From: a virus
Virus record (IMG/VR): IMGVR_UViG_3300032242_000550
Coordinates: 1-64,000 of that record
Length of the DNA: 64,000 nt
Strand: one strand, 5' to 3'
In this document: positions 9,001 to 16,643 of the stretch, one piece after another
Layout of the letters: the number at the start of each line of letters is the position of its first letter
How positions within the stretch are numbered: position 1 is the first letter of the stretch
The notes under the pieces: model-generated
What the model was told of the DNA's origin: nothing
The model's database searches: none
Seen by the model: the letters and a program-made list of their open reading frames with translations, nothing else
Made by a program: the position numbers and the translations under genes

Positions 9001-10528
9001 AAAATGTGTCTCCGGCTTGTGTGGCTGTGGGGGTAGTATAATTGCCTCTTGAAATGCGACTGGTTATTACTGAGTATGCACCACTACCAGCAAAAGTTCC
9101 AACAGCATCTAATGTAATACGACTAGCATTACTTTCATTGCCAACAATGTGTAACATACCACCTGGGTTAGATACATTAGGATATGTACCTGAAATACTA
9201 CCATTGATAAGCATTGCTCCGGGAGTATTTCCTGGTTGAGCACCAGTATCAATTCGTACTTTACCGTCACTTGTGACTTTGAATGTTTTATGTCCAGCAC
9301 TATCACTAACTGTTAGTGGACGATTAATGTTAAGATTACCAGTTGCTCCTGGTGTACCAATGTTGAATTCTTCTGCTGGATTATCTAGGTAGAGTGTATT
9401 ACCACTCATAATAAACTGTCCAACTGTTAATCCAGTACCACCATTGATAATCAAGTTGCCGTTGTTTGCACCGATACTTTGGTCAATACCTAAATATGTA
9501 TCATAAATGTAAATTGTGTTACTACCAAAGTATGCTTGCTTGATTCTACGAGTAGGAGAACCAAGAGTAAATGTGTCATCAGTGAGTGGTACTAGGTTCC
9601 CAGCCCAAATAATACCTCCACCAGAACCCGGAGTTAATACAATATCAGTATTAGCCGATGTGGTAACTGCAAGTCCAGCATTCAATGTTTGTCTTGCTAC
9701 TGGAATCAGTGTACCGTATGTTGGAACAGGTGTTGTTAATCCATAGAATGTACTAGATGTTACTACAACATTGCTATTACCACCAGTACCAATGTATACA
9801 ACATCACTGGGAACAGGAACGCCTGCACCAGATAACACATCATTTATTTCTAGTTTTGGACTAGGTGTTGTTGTAAACTGAAATACTGCCCACGGTGCTG
9901 GAACTTCATTAGGATTTCCATAACTACCTGCAGGTAATGCGGTTAATGTTCCATCACTATTTGCTAATATTTGATTTAGAGTTAATGTAGCAATAACATA
10001 TACAATTGCCGCATTGCCACTTAATAGTGTACCTGTTGGTATTGCTACCTTATCGGTGTATAGTGTATTGCTACCAGTATTAAATCTTAGATTACCACTG
10101 GCACTAAAATTACCATTGTTGTTGAATTGTAGTTCTGTTGTGTTTCCTGCGGCTGCACCGGTCAAATTGACATTAGTTAAGTTACCACCATCACCCGAGA
10201 AATATGTTGCGGATAATACATTTGTTGAACTATCAAAGGTAAAGCTAGGACTAGCACCAAAGTTACCACTATTATTATATTGTACCCAAGTGTTTGATCC
10301 ATATACAGTACCGTTACCAGAACCACCGCCAATTAATATACCGCCCGGTGTATTACCGTCACTAGAATAAAAATTGTTACGTGCCGGATCCCACCAAATG
10401 CGTCCCGCTTGACCTACAAAGTTTGCGGTGTTTGATGTGGCTTCTTGAGTATTGCCATCTACAAAGTTGTCACGGCTAGTAAATAGTTTTTGAATAAAAA
10501 CTGTATTGTTGGTGTTACCACTGCTCAT
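6074..10528 (-). CDS. Long tail-fibre protein with tandem repeats
   Basis: 1,484 residues, very rich in G, N, T, S and A and almost free of Cys, as in trimeric phage fibres. The N-terminus (FIQKLFTSRDNF, then AGRIWWDPARNNFYSSDG) resembles the virion-attachment end of marine T4-like fibres. The middle has repeating beta segments (LTVNGTTTTANSANLDSKVL and relatives). Residues about 1085-1245 are a tandem array of VAGANVSG(T/Q)V units. The C-terminal about 170 residues (from LVFVLNAQQSIGNAKNTLLS) look like a distinct folded tip with beta strands. It likely contacts the host surface. The stop lies 35 nt upstream of the terminase start. The exact receptor and any chaperone cannot be read. Confidence 0.88.
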   Translation of the reverse strand: MSSGNTNNTVFIQKLFTSRDNFVDGNTQEATSNTANFVGQAGRIWWDPARNNFYSSDGNTPGGILIGGGSGNGTVYGSNTWVQYNNSGNFGASPSFTFDSSTNVLSATYFSGDGGNLTNVNLTGAAAGNTTELQFNNNGNFSASGNLRFNTGSNTLYTDKVAIPTGTLLSGNAAIVYVIATLTLNQILANSDGTLTALPAGSYGNPNEVPAPWAVFQFTTTPSPKLEINDVLSGAGVPVPSDVVYIGTGGNSNVVVTSSTFYGLTTPVPTYGTLIPVARQTLNAGLAVTTSANTDIVLTPGSGGGIIWAGNLVPLTDDTFTLGSPTRRIKQAYFGSNTIYIYDTYLGIDQSIGANNGNLIINGGTGLTVGQFIMSGNTLYLDNPAEEFNIGTPGATGNLNINRPLTVSDSAGHKTFKVTSDGKVRIDTGAQPGNTPGAMLINGSISGTYPNVSNPGGMLHIVGNESNASRITLDAVGTFAGSGAYSVITSRISRGNYTTPTATQAGDTFLRLSGVGYGTTGYPVGGTTIELAASQTFTDSNAGSQINFYTTPLGNTGSNAKTLSAFITPKGLTLPNTSTRGTGTGTYNGNGGITFADDTYQNTAFNDTSAVTSVTVGLGLTQTATVGDVGIDATGVQSITGTANRIIVTDLGGQNFNISAPQDLNTSSTLTFANLTITGNLTVNGTTTTANSANLDSKVLYLAANSTSNSQINQGGIVLGNNSSSYKVSILYDLPNNAWNTDGAGLTTNNLLAANANIDFLNVQNGGHFGLINEQLDYPNAYVQVDSNVNSYSQIVSQNHSPGTSASSDLVLVNDIGNDGNHYIDMGINGSNYTDPAFNSTTANDGYLFINQGNLVIGTDTTGEVVKFVAGGTTSDNVHLTISETDTTIKGNVIVTDGDDNTIFQMKTDGNLIWGGGSQGISLNGGFYVSGVGSGDGLGNIITYNTSTGAMTYGPQLKDYSGNLKANNFTANTLAGNGAGLTNLNGANITGNINANLSGNGYQISNINSANIVGTVANANYAAYAGNVTHSLTINNSGTGSASGATFNGGSAVTISYNTVGAPKTDGTNATGTWGISITGNSNIANTANSVAGANVSGQVNYAAVANFVVGANVSGAVAYATTANAVAGANVSGTVANATYAVTAGTANSVAGANVTGAVAYATTANSVAGANVSGTVASATVAASANAVAGANVTGAVAFATTANSVAGANVSGQVSFAATANSVAGANVSGQVGNALVAGTVYTNSQPNITSVGTLTGFTSNGVVNFANTSNVTLGAVANLHISGGSANNILLTNGSGNLSWASISTVNGVGGNQLVFVLNAQQSIGNAKNTLLSLFGLTNGVTLASNTRYQYEILFNSQCSKAGVLSYALALGSGVAVAQHNYNVISNKTTAIDAYSAGITMMSQNATGAAITTAQTVADTATFTHNIIQGTIDVTTGGNVNFMVSQDQNTPVTWTINAGSYVRLMPLGAIGANTSAGTWS
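6795..7275 (-). repeat. Tandem VAGANVSG repeats in the tail fibre
   Basis: About eleven copies of a 14-24 residue unit, core AGANV(S/T)G(T/Q/A)V followed by an A-rich stretch. The DNA copies are nearly identical in places (gcgccggctac and acctgctac blocks), so they could recombine and change copy number. Confidence 0.85.
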
Positions 10529-10537
10529 AGCAACTCC

Positions 10538-10897
10538 TTAAACATCTAACGGTTCGTCATCACCAAGTGCGTCAATTGCTACAACATTGATACCAGCATT
10601 ACGCTTGATATGATCTAATTCATCATATGAATGTGACATTTCTTCTTCTTGTTCGGCTTCATCATATACATTCTCTACGCCAGTAGCTTTCTTTAGTAAT
10701 TCCAACTTTAACTGTAATGGTGGAATAAAGATATCATCAGGCTGTTGTGCTAAACCACTACCATCACCGGCTGGCTCAAGAGTAGTAACTGGTTCTTCTG
10801 GTTGTATTTCTGGGGCTAGTGCACCGGGCTCACTTATAGAATGCTGTTGTGCATCTATCATATCAGCTAAATTTCGTAGAATTTCACTTGGTTTCAT
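10538..10897 (-). CDS. Small acidic protein of unknown function
   Basis: 119 residues, strongly acidic. An N-terminal helix (MKPSEILRNLADMIDAQQ) is followed by a Pro/Glu-rich linker, a FIPPLQLKLELLKKATGVEN segment and an acidic C-terminus ending in DALGDDEPLDV. No known fold recognised. It ends 10 nt before the tail-fibre start and has a good ribosome site (AAAGGAAAT). The position suggests co-expression with the fibre gene from the late-type promoter upstream. Function not assigned. Confidence 0.75.
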   Translation of the reverse strand: MKPSEILRNLADMIDAQQHSISEPGALAPEIQPEEPVTTLEPAGDGSGLAQQPDDIFIPPLQLKLELLKKATGVENVYDEAEQEEEMSHSYDELDHIKRNAGINVVAIDALGDDEPLDV

Positions 10898-10934
10898 GTT
10901 TATTTCCTTTAAGTAACTTTATGGATAGCCATAA

Positions 10935-10959
10935 AAATACTCTCATATAGAGAGTATTT
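10935..10959 (-). terminator. Hairpin terminator after the methyltransferase gene
   Basis: On the minus strand an 8-bp stem (ATACTCTC with GAGAGTAT, 5-nt loop) is followed by TTTTT. Its upstream arm overlaps the late promoter box. Confidence 0.6.
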
Positions 10960-10962
10960 ATC
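10955..10962 (-). promoter_or_regulatory. T4-like late promoter box GATAAATA (119-residue and tail-fibre genes)
   Basis: GATAAATAC on the minus strand, 58 nt upstream of the 119-residue gene. It overlaps the first arm of the terminator hairpin. Confidence 0.55.
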
Positions 10963-10967
10963 TTAGT

Positions 10968-11663
10968 TTACTTAATATCTAAAGGTCTTTGTTTAGTAGC
11001 AAGTACACAATAGTATTGTTCTTTCATTTCCAATGGATTTTCAGGATCATTTGGATTAGGAGCATTTAAATCAAACTCAAAATTGTCAAATCTATTGATA
11101 CTAAACCCAGTACGTTCTAATAATGCAGCCAACTGTTGTTCACCTAAAATACTATAATGATTCAAGTTATATTCATGTCGTCGTGGACAATCAGGGGCGG
11201 GAACTTCAATGTAAATTTTGCCACCTTGTTTTAATACACGATTGTATTCCATCAAACTAAAGATAGGATATGGACTATGCTCTAATGCATGACGTAAAAA
11301 GATAAAGTCTACACTTTCATCATAGTAACCGTCTTTTTGTGGTAAAAAGCTTAAATCATATGTTTTAATTGTATGACCTTTACTTTCACATGTTTGAATA
11401 TCGCTGGGGCTTAGTGTTATACCGGTAAGATCGGTGTACCCACGTTCTTTCATATCATCTAGGAAATAGCCTGCACCGCATCCTAAATCAAGTATTTTAT
11501 AATCTTTTGGGAGATTTAGTGGGTCAATGTATTCACTGACTATTTTAGATGTTAAACCTTTATGAAAACCACTTTCACCTTCTGCATATATATGAGCGGT
11601 ATAAAGCCATTCGTTGTAGAATTTTAGCTTGATTAAATCAAGCGTGTTATTAATATCAATCAT
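10968..11663 (-). CDS. Class I SAM-dependent methyltransferase
   Basis: 231 residues. The SAM-binding motif I is ILDLGCGAGYF (57-67), followed by TGITLSPSDI (motif II region), FIFLRHALEHSPYP (motif IV region) and the RVLKQGGKIYIEVP segment typical of Methyltransf_11/23 proteins. It transfers a methyl group from SAM, but the acceptor is unknown. Similar proteins in sugar loci methylate sugars, which would fit the glycan genes elsewhere in the window. It is followed by a terminator. Its start codon lies in the arm of an inverted repeat. Confidence 0.88.
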   Translation of the reverse strand: MIDINNTLDLIKLKFYNEWLYTAHIYAEGESGFHKGLTSKIVSEYIDPLNLPKDYKILDLGCGAGYFLDDMKERGYTDLTGITLSPSDIQTCESKGHTIKTYDLSFLPQKDGYYDESVDFIFLRHALEHSPYPIFSLMEYNRVLKQGGKIYIEVPAPDCPRRHEYNLNHYSILGEQQLAALLERTGFSINRFDNFEFDLNAPNPNDPENPLEMKEQYYCVLATKQRPLDIK

Positions 11664-11702
11664 TGAGAATCCTGTAATTTGATATAATTACTTATTCTCA
11701 AT
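11662..11702 (-). promoter_or_regulatory. Inverted repeat covering the methyltransferase start
   Basis: ATTGAGAAT (11662-11670) pairs with ATTCTCAAT (11694-11702), with an inner GTAATT/AATTAC pairing. The start codon's first bases fall in the outer stem, so folded mRNA could mask translation initiation. The regulatory meaning is inference. Confidence 0.4.
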
Positions 11703-11715
11703 TCAATTGATTAAA

Positions 11716-12090
11716 TTATTTTCTTTTATAGCCCTTAAATGGCTTAACTGTACTGGTTTTGTTAGTATCAGTAGGTTCTTGACTTTTACTATAAGGAATA
11801 ACTACTTTTGTATCTGACGGTATAGTTTTTGAGGCTGCAACAAACATATTATGTTCTTCTTCTGAGTAAGGATGAATAGTGTTATATTTTTCAGCAAAAC
11901 TAGCATTATCCATTTCTACTGCATCTAAACTTTTACCATCAGCCATTGCCATAGCCATCATTAAACGATTCATATGATATATACGGTCATAACCACCTAC
12001 ATCACGAATCTTTGTAATACCCGGGGATGCATCACCGTGATGTTTGTGAATATTACCTTCACCTTCAGTTAAAAATTCATATGCTCTCAT
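11716..12090 (-). CDS. Small protein with T4-like capsid-targeting N-terminus (possible internal head protein)
   Basis: 124 residues. The N-terminus MRAYEFLTE|GEG matches the T4 internal-protein leader MKTYQEFIAE, which targets proteins into the prohead and is cut by gp21 after (L/I)xE. The rest has no known fold. It shares both the leader and the C-terminus (VKPFKGYKRK) with the gene immediately upstream, though the middles barely align. The two overlap by 4 nt (ATGA). In T4, proteins packaged this way are injected with the DNA and act on host defences or metabolism. That role here is inference from the leader alone. Confidence 0.8.
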   Translation of the reverse strand: MRAYEFLTEGEGNIHKHHGDASPGITKIRDVGGYDRIYHMNRLMMAMAMADGKSLDAVEMDNASFAEKYNTIHPYSEEEHNMFVAASKTIPSDTKVVIPYSKSQEPTDTNKTSTVKPFKGYKRK

Positions 12091-12482
12091 TTTCTTTTAT
12101 ATCCCTTGAACCCTTTGACTGGGCTAATTTTATCTACATCAGGTGCTTCTTCACTAGCCATAGTGCCGATCTGTATTGCATCACTTGGTGGCATACCCAT
12201 AGAACGTAACGCATCATGTATATAATCACCTACATGCGGATCATAACTTACTACAATTTCATTTTCACCAAATACTGACTCTTTACCGTCAAAATCAGGA
12301 ACACCGTCTTTAGCACGTTGACTAGCACCCTTAGCTCCGGCAATCGCTACACCAAAGCGATATTGTAAATATGGATCTTGATTCTTAAGCGCAGGAATCT
12401 TAAATGCTCCGGGCAATGCTAAACCCACATCATGTGTGATTGTACCGGTGCGACCTTCAGTTATAAATTCACTTGCTCTCAT
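12087..12482 (-). CDS. Small protein with T4-like capsid-targeting N-terminus, paralogue-like partner
   Basis: 131 residues. Leader MRASEFITE|GRTG, again nine residues ending in an (I)xE site. The C-terminus VKGFKGYKRK nearly repeats that of the next gene. The middle (DPYLQYRFGVAIAGAKGASQ, then VSYDPHVGDYIHDALRSMG) is unlike anything I recognise. The start overlaps the end of the structural protein upstream by 4 nt, placing it in a late, virion-type operon. Predicted internal head protein, by inference. Confidence 0.8.
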   Translation of the reverse strand: MRASEFITEGRTGTITHDVGLALPGAFKIPALKNQDPYLQYRFGVAIAGAKGASQRAKDGVPDFDGKESVFGENEIVVSYDPHVGDYIHDALRSMGMPPSDAIQIGTMASEEAPDVDKISPVKGFKGYKRK

Positions 12483-13339
12483 TCGGATTGTTCCGTAGTT
12501 AAAATAATACCATTTTCAGTACCTAATAAATATCCTGGCGGATAGTTATTCAATGACAATTCAATTCCTGCAGGAACAATTGTGTTTTTATATGTTACTA
12601 ATGCTGAAATAAAATGTTCTATTACTTCATTCTGTAATGGATTAATTAATACTCTAACATTACCACCAATTACATCCATATCATATCTACATACAACATT
12701 GCCTTCAAATAATGTACTATGCCCTGTAAATCTTACACCAGCTAAATTGTTGGTAATACTTGCATTAAGTGTAATATCCTGCATGTCAGGGCCAGGTGCA
12801 CTAGAACGAATCTGGAACTGTGCTTGATAAAATTGCTGTACCGGTACTTCAAATATAACTTGGTTTGTTGTTGTACCTATCGTATATTCTGTTAATGTAA
12901 CATTGGTTGTAAGAAATAAATTACTGAAATTATTATTAATCTTACCAAACGCAACACGCAATGGATCTCCATTACCATCATTTGCAGTAGCACCAATATT
13001 AATATATTCTTGATACCCGTATGGACCAGTTGTCAACTCTAACGGTGGAGGAATACTTAATGTCTTTTTAGGTACTATAGAAAGACCAGTTGAACTATCA
13101 AAAGTATTATTAATGTAAATATTACTAATATTGATAGTATTTGTATTACCAGATGAATTTGTTATATATGGATCTGCGTTAGGACCAAATGGATCTACTA
13201 ATTCTACAATCTGGTTATTGGCTCCGGTTAATGTGAATAAATTAGCAAAATTGTTATTAATCTTGTCAAAGGCTAAACGTAACGGATCGCCGGATCCATC
13301 GTTCGGTAATTCGCCTGTATCAATAATCTCTTGCGCCAT
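12479..13339 (-). CDS. Virion structural protein with two NDGxGDPLR repeats
   Basis: 286 residues. Two copies of a segment found in tail or baseplate proteins of marine T4-like phages: LPNDGSGDPLRLAFDKINNN (about 11-30) and ANDGNGDPLRVAFGKINNN (about 117-135), each followed by NFxNLF. The C-terminal half is beta-rich. It is probably a tail-fibre or baseplate attachment protein. A late box lies 22 nt upstream of the start with a clear ribosome site (TTAGGATG). The exact location in the virion is not known. Confidence 0.8.
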   Translation of the reverse strand: MAQEIIDTGELPNDGSGDPLRLAFDKINNNFANLFTLTGANNQIVELVDPFGPNADPYITNSSGNTNTINISNIYINNTFDSSTGLSIVPKKTLSIPPPLELTTGPYGYQEYINIGATANDGNGDPLRVAFGKINNNFSNLFLTTNVTLTEYTIGTTTNQVIFEVPVQQFYQAQFQIRSSAPGPDMQDITLNASITNNLAGVRFTGHSTLFEGNVVCRYDMDVIGGNVRVLINPLQNEVIEHFISALVTYKNTIVPAGIELSLNNYPPGYLLGTENGIILTTEQSE

Positions 13340-13360
13340 AATTCATCCTAACCTATATAG

Positions 13361-13368
13361 TATTTATC
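13361..13368 (-). promoter_or_regulatory. T4-like late promoter box GATAAATA (structural and capsid-targeted genes)
   Basis: GATAAATAC on the minus strand, well spaced from the start at 13339. It overlaps the end of the lipoprotein gene upstream. Confidence 0.6.
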
Positions 13369-13627
13369 AAAAGCCAAACCAATTCTTCTTTGGCGGCTCT
13401 ATAACTATAGGGGTCTTGCTACGCTGTATCTCTTGTAATGCACGTATCGCTTCCATCTTAACTTGATTGTCTGCACTCTTTGTCATATCAATCAATACAC
13501 TTATACGTGCGGCTTCACTCATAGTAGCATCACGACTTATGGCTTTTTGCGCTTCTAAATATAATTCAAAATCTTTATTGGTCGCACATCCAACTAATAA
13601 TATACACAATAACACTAGATACTTCAT
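13367..13627 (-). CDS. Small lipoprotein
   Basis: 86 residues. Signal peptide MKYLVLLCILLVGC with lipobox LLVG|C (C14), then a short helical domain rich in A, K and E and a C-terminus PPKKNWFGF. It lies 9 nt downstream of the probable outer-membrane spanin lipoprotein, so it may belong to the lysis cassette. No specific family recognised. Confidence 0.7.
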   Translation of the reverse strand: MKYLVLLCILLVGCATNKDFELYLEAQKAISRDATMSEAARISVLIDMTKSADNQVKMEAIRALQEIQRSKTPIVIEPPKKNWFGF

Positions 13628-13636
13628 AATATGCTA

Positions 13637-13897
13637 TTATTTTACGCTTTCAAATATCTTTTTCTGTTCGTTATACCACTCTTGCCATCCATCAACTTTA
13701 GTTGAGCATTCATAGTATAATGTATAGTTCTGTACGATAACCTTAAGCATTTCAGTTATAGCTACTTTATCACCCTCAACTTTCTTTAAGTTTTCACAAC
13801 TTTTCATTAGCTCAGGGGTAGCATTGGGAAACTTTACTGTTACAGGTACGGTAGTACTACAGCTTGCTAATAATAGTAGAACTAGGAGATATCTCAT
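13637..13897 (-). CDS. Probable outer-membrane spanin (Rz1/LysC-like lipoprotein)
   Basis: 86 residues. Signal MRYLLVLLLLASC with lipobox LLAS|C (C13). The mature part has VKFPNATPELMKSC and a second cysteine in YYECSTKVDGWQEW, the two-cysteine layout of LysC-type Rz1 proteins. The start overlaps the end of the membrane/coiled-coil gene upstream by 4 nt, the usual i-spanin then o-spanin order. The pair would fuse inner and outer membranes at lysis. Assigned by architecture and context. Confidence 0.65.
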   Translation of the reverse strand: MRYLLVLLLLASCSTTVPVTVKFPNATPELMKSCENLKKVEGDKVAITEMLKVIVQNYTLYYECSTKVDGWQEWYNEQKKIFESVK

Positions 13898-14346
13898 TTT
13901 TTATCTCCCTTTTCCGCAGCCTTATTAAGTGTATCAATTACATCTTTAGGTACTGGGCAGTTTTCAATATATTTGATTACTTCTTCTTTTTTGACTATTT
14001 CTTTGTCAATATATTGTATAATATCTTTACCCTTTTCACGGATAACCTTAGTTTTTTCTACAATCTTTTCTTGTATTTCTATATTCTTATTAGCGGATTC
14101 AGCTTGGGCCTGTGCTACTTTAGCTTCCATTTCTTTGACTCTGAGTTCCCACTCTTTATAATCAGCTAGTCCACCCTCAAGATATACAGCAAATACAAGT
14201 ACAACAATGCTACAAATCTGTATAGCAAATTGATATGTTTTGACAAGAGGAATGAATCCTAGGACGAATCCTGCTATTGTGCCCAAAATACCTAATCCAA
14301 AGATTATATGTATTGCGGCGTCGGGTAGTATTGATAGTATCCACAT
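13894..14346 (-). CDS. Probable inner-membrane spanin (Rz-like), two membrane segments plus coiled coil
   Basis: 150 residues. Two hydrophobic segments (about 8-31 and 36-57), then a charged coiled coil (about 60-125) and the C-terminal motif NCPVPKDVIDTLNKAAE, like the CxVPxxxxxxxNxAA end of many i-spanins. Classical Rz has one membrane segment; the extra one is unusual and could mean fusion with a small holin-like segment. The lipoprotein partner follows with a 4-nt overlap. No endolysin is visible in the window. Confidence 0.65.
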   Translation of the reverse strand: MWILSILPDAAIHIIFGLGILGTIAGFVLGFIPLVKTYQFAIQICSIVVLVFAVYLEGGLADYKEWELRVKEMEAKVAQAQAESANKNIEIQEKIVEKTKVIREKGKDIIQYIDKEIVKKEEVIKYIENCPVPKDVIDTLNKAAEKGDKK

Positions 14347-14353
14347 AGTACCC

Positions 14354-15580
14354 TTATTTATACACGATTTGTGCTAATTCAGGATTTACTTCAGCTAAAG
14401 ACAGTTTTTGATATTTATCCACTGTGGTAGTAAAATCTGCAAATTTTTGTAGTATGTATTGATAATCTACCTCTGATGTACATTTATTTTTTAATGCTTG
14501 TAATTGCACATCAAAAAAGTCATTTTGATATTTGCAATGGTTCTTTACCCAATGTTCAATCTTATCCCAGCATTTTATTTTATATTCTGTTGGTAAATTT
14601 ACTACATTTAAATAATTAGGAAATTCTAAATTGTTTAAGTCTATCTCTAACACAGTTTTTCCTGCTACTCTATTAAATTCCTCACAGTAATCAAGCAATT
14701 GTGTTATGTTTCCTATATTAGTAATTTGTACAACTATAGAGACTTTTACAACAATATTAGGATAATTACAAGATAATAGTGTCTGTAGGTTATTACTTAT
14801 TTGCCCCCAATTGCTAGGATATCTTATGTATTCCTGTACAGTTTTATATCCATCAATACTTGCAAGAAATATTACCTTTTTAAACTCTGAAAGCAGTTCA
14901 AAAAACTTATTGTTATTATTAGTCATATTTGAATTAGTGACCAATAATATATCTTTACTATAGCCTAACTCAATCAATTTTTCCAATAGTTCAAAATTCT
15001 TTTTAATTAATGTAGGTTCGCCACCAGTTATATAGAGAATTTTAATATTCTCTAATTGAGAATTAATATTATCTTGAAATGTAGTAGTTTCATACCATTG
15101 GTTGATATCATTATCAACACTTATATAATACTTTTTTAATTCAGAATGTTCACTAACCTGTTTATTAAGTTGGCTACTATTGCGAGGGTTACAGCTTCTA
15201 CATTGCAAATTACACAAATTACCAAATCTTAAATCAATATATTCTATTTTAGTATCTGCTATAGGACTAGTTTTATCAAGCTGATCCCTATACATGTGAT
15301 TATAATTTAATCTTCTGCTTTCTTTACCGTAATTTTCATAATTAACACATTGGATACATCCAGTAACTGGTTCACCCTTAAGCATCTTTTCTCTTATATC
15401 AACGTATTCTGGACTGTTGTAAAAATCTTCTATCTTATCATGTCCTAAATTATATATAGTGCCATCTGGTTTTTTAATAGAGCCTTTATATATACAACAT
15501 GGTTTAATATTACCTTCTGGATCAACTGCTATATGATTCCATGCTAATATACAAAAACTTTTATTATCTATAGAATTCAT
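14354..15580 (-). CDS. Radical SAM protein with N-terminal auxiliary cysteine cluster (twitch/SPASM-like)
   Basis: 408 residues. The core motif CxxxCxxC is GNLCNLQCRSC (C123, C127, C130), which binds the 4Fe-4S cluster that cleaves SAM. TGGEP follows. An extra cysteine set precedes the core (C10, C28, C29, C75, C78), with FCILAWNHIAVDPEGNIKPC and GCIQCVNYE, as in phage and bacterial twitch-domain radical SAM proteins. The substrate is unknown. The start overlaps the DegT aminotransferase gene by 17 nt, so the two likely act on the same pathway, probably a sugar. Two further proteins of the same layout lie at 39.6-42.2 kb. Confidence 0.88.
   Translation of the reverse strand: MNSIDNKSFCILAWNHIAVDPEGNIKPCCIYKGSIKKPDGTIYNLGHDKIEDFYNSPEYVDIREKMLKGEPVTGCIQCVNYENYGKESRRLNYNHMYRDQLDKTSPIADTKIEYIDLRFGNLCNLQCRSCNPRNSSQLNKQVSEHSELKKYYISVDNDINQWYETTTFQDNINSQLENIKILYITGGEPTLIKKNFELLEKLIELGYSKDILLVTNSNMTNNNNKFFELLSEFKKVIFLASIDGYKTVQEYIRYPSNWGQISNNLQTLLSCNYPNIVVKVSIVVQITNIGNITQLLDYCEEFNRVAGKTVLEIDLNNLEFPNYLNVVNLPTEYKIKCWDKIEHWVKNHCKYQNDFFDVQLQALKNKCTSEVDYQYILQKFADFTTTVDKYQKLSLAEVNPELAQIVYK
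14355..14362 (-). promoter_or_regulatory. TATAAATA box upstream of the spanin genes (uncertain)
   Basis: TATAAATA on the minus strand, 8 nt before the i-spanin ATG. It also encodes the last codons of the upstream gene (Tyr-Lys-stop) and would leave almost no leader, so coincidence is possible. Confidence 0.3.
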
Positions 15581-16643
15581 GTACTTTGTCCTTTATATAT
15601 TCAGTTTCATTATCAGTTAATTCAGGATACATAGGTAAACTAATTACCCCACGACTTAACATCACACTAGTACTTAGCATATCTGGTTTAACTAAATTTT
15701 TACCAATTGGCAAATCTCCCAAGACATATTCATAATGAATCTTACTGTCAATTCCAGTAGACTGTAAATGTGTATGTAAACTATTTCTGTCGTCTAGATA
15801 CAATACAAACTTTTGATGTGCATGCGGATCACTTGTATCACTTAAACAACTTAATGGTAGTTTTTTAAAACTATCACACCAATACTTTGCTATCTGACTT
15901 CTACGCACTTGCCACTCATCAATATACTTTGCTCTGACTAATATTTGAGCACAATCTTGTTCGCTCATTTTACTATTATTACCAACATCATGGAAGTAGG
16001 GTTTGTTATTATCTCTGTACTTTACTGCGTACAGATATAACTGTTCATTGTTAGTGACAATAGCACCACCGTTGCCCGAGCTTGGTAAATTTTTAGTAGG
16101 ATCAAAACTGATTGACATACCACTACCCACATCACCTTGACACTCTAACCAATGTTGTGCTCCGTCAACTATGACACCAAATGCATTTGGATAACTAGCA
16201 TCAGGCCATGGCTTGCGACCTGCAAAGCCCATCAAACAATCATATGTACCAGGTGATTCATTGAGTTTTGTATCAATATCAAATATACCGTTCTTGTCTG
16301 TATCAACTAAGTTGACATTCCATCCTGCAGTTAAGAATGCGTTAAGTGTTGCTGGATATGTTAAATTAGGAATATGTATAGTAGGATTGAACGGGATACC
16401 TTTACTGAGCCAATCTTTCTTTTTGTATCTTGCGATAATCTCTAATGCTTGTGTACCGCTATGTACAGTAACAGCATACTTTGTTTTAGTACGATGTTTT
16501 AGCCATTCTTCAAACGAGCGGGTATAATGACCACCCACAAGTTGTCCGTCTTTAAGGGCACGGTGTGTTGCATCAAGCAACTCTTCACCAATGTTCTTAT
16601 ACTGTCTTGCTAGACCAAAATGAGGAATTACTAAGCCACTCAT
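15564..16643 (-). CDS. DegT/DnrJ/EryC1/StrS-type sugar aminotransferase
   Basis: 359 residues, normal for the family. PLP-dependent enzyme that typically converts a keto-NDP-sugar to an amino sugar. Visible: HSGTQALE (phosphate-binding region, about 61-68), VDGAQHW with D160 for the PLP ring nitrogen, and SFDPTKNLPSSGNGG with the Schiff-base lysine K184. Its 5' end overlaps the epimerase gene by 47 nt and its 3' end overlaps the radical SAM gene by 17 nt, one tightly coupled unit. Confidence 0.9.
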   Translation of the reverse strand: MSGLVIPHFGLARQYKNIGEELLDATHRALKDGQLVGGHYTRSFEEWLKHRTKTKYAVTVHSGTQALEIIARYKKKDWLSKGIPFNPTIHIPNLTYPATLNAFLTAGWNVNLVDTDKNGIFDIDTKLNESPGTYDCLMGFAGRKPWPDASYPNAFGVIVDGAQHWLECQGDVGSGMSISFDPTKNLPSSGNGGAIVTNNEQLYLYAVKYRDNNKPYFHDVGNNSKMSEQDCAQILVRAKYIDEWQVRRSQIAKYWCDSFKKLPLSCLSDTSDPHAHQKFVLYLDDRNSLHTHLQSTGIDSKIHYEYVLGDLPIGKNLVKPDMLSTSVMLSRGVISLPMYPELTDNETEYIKDKVHEFYR

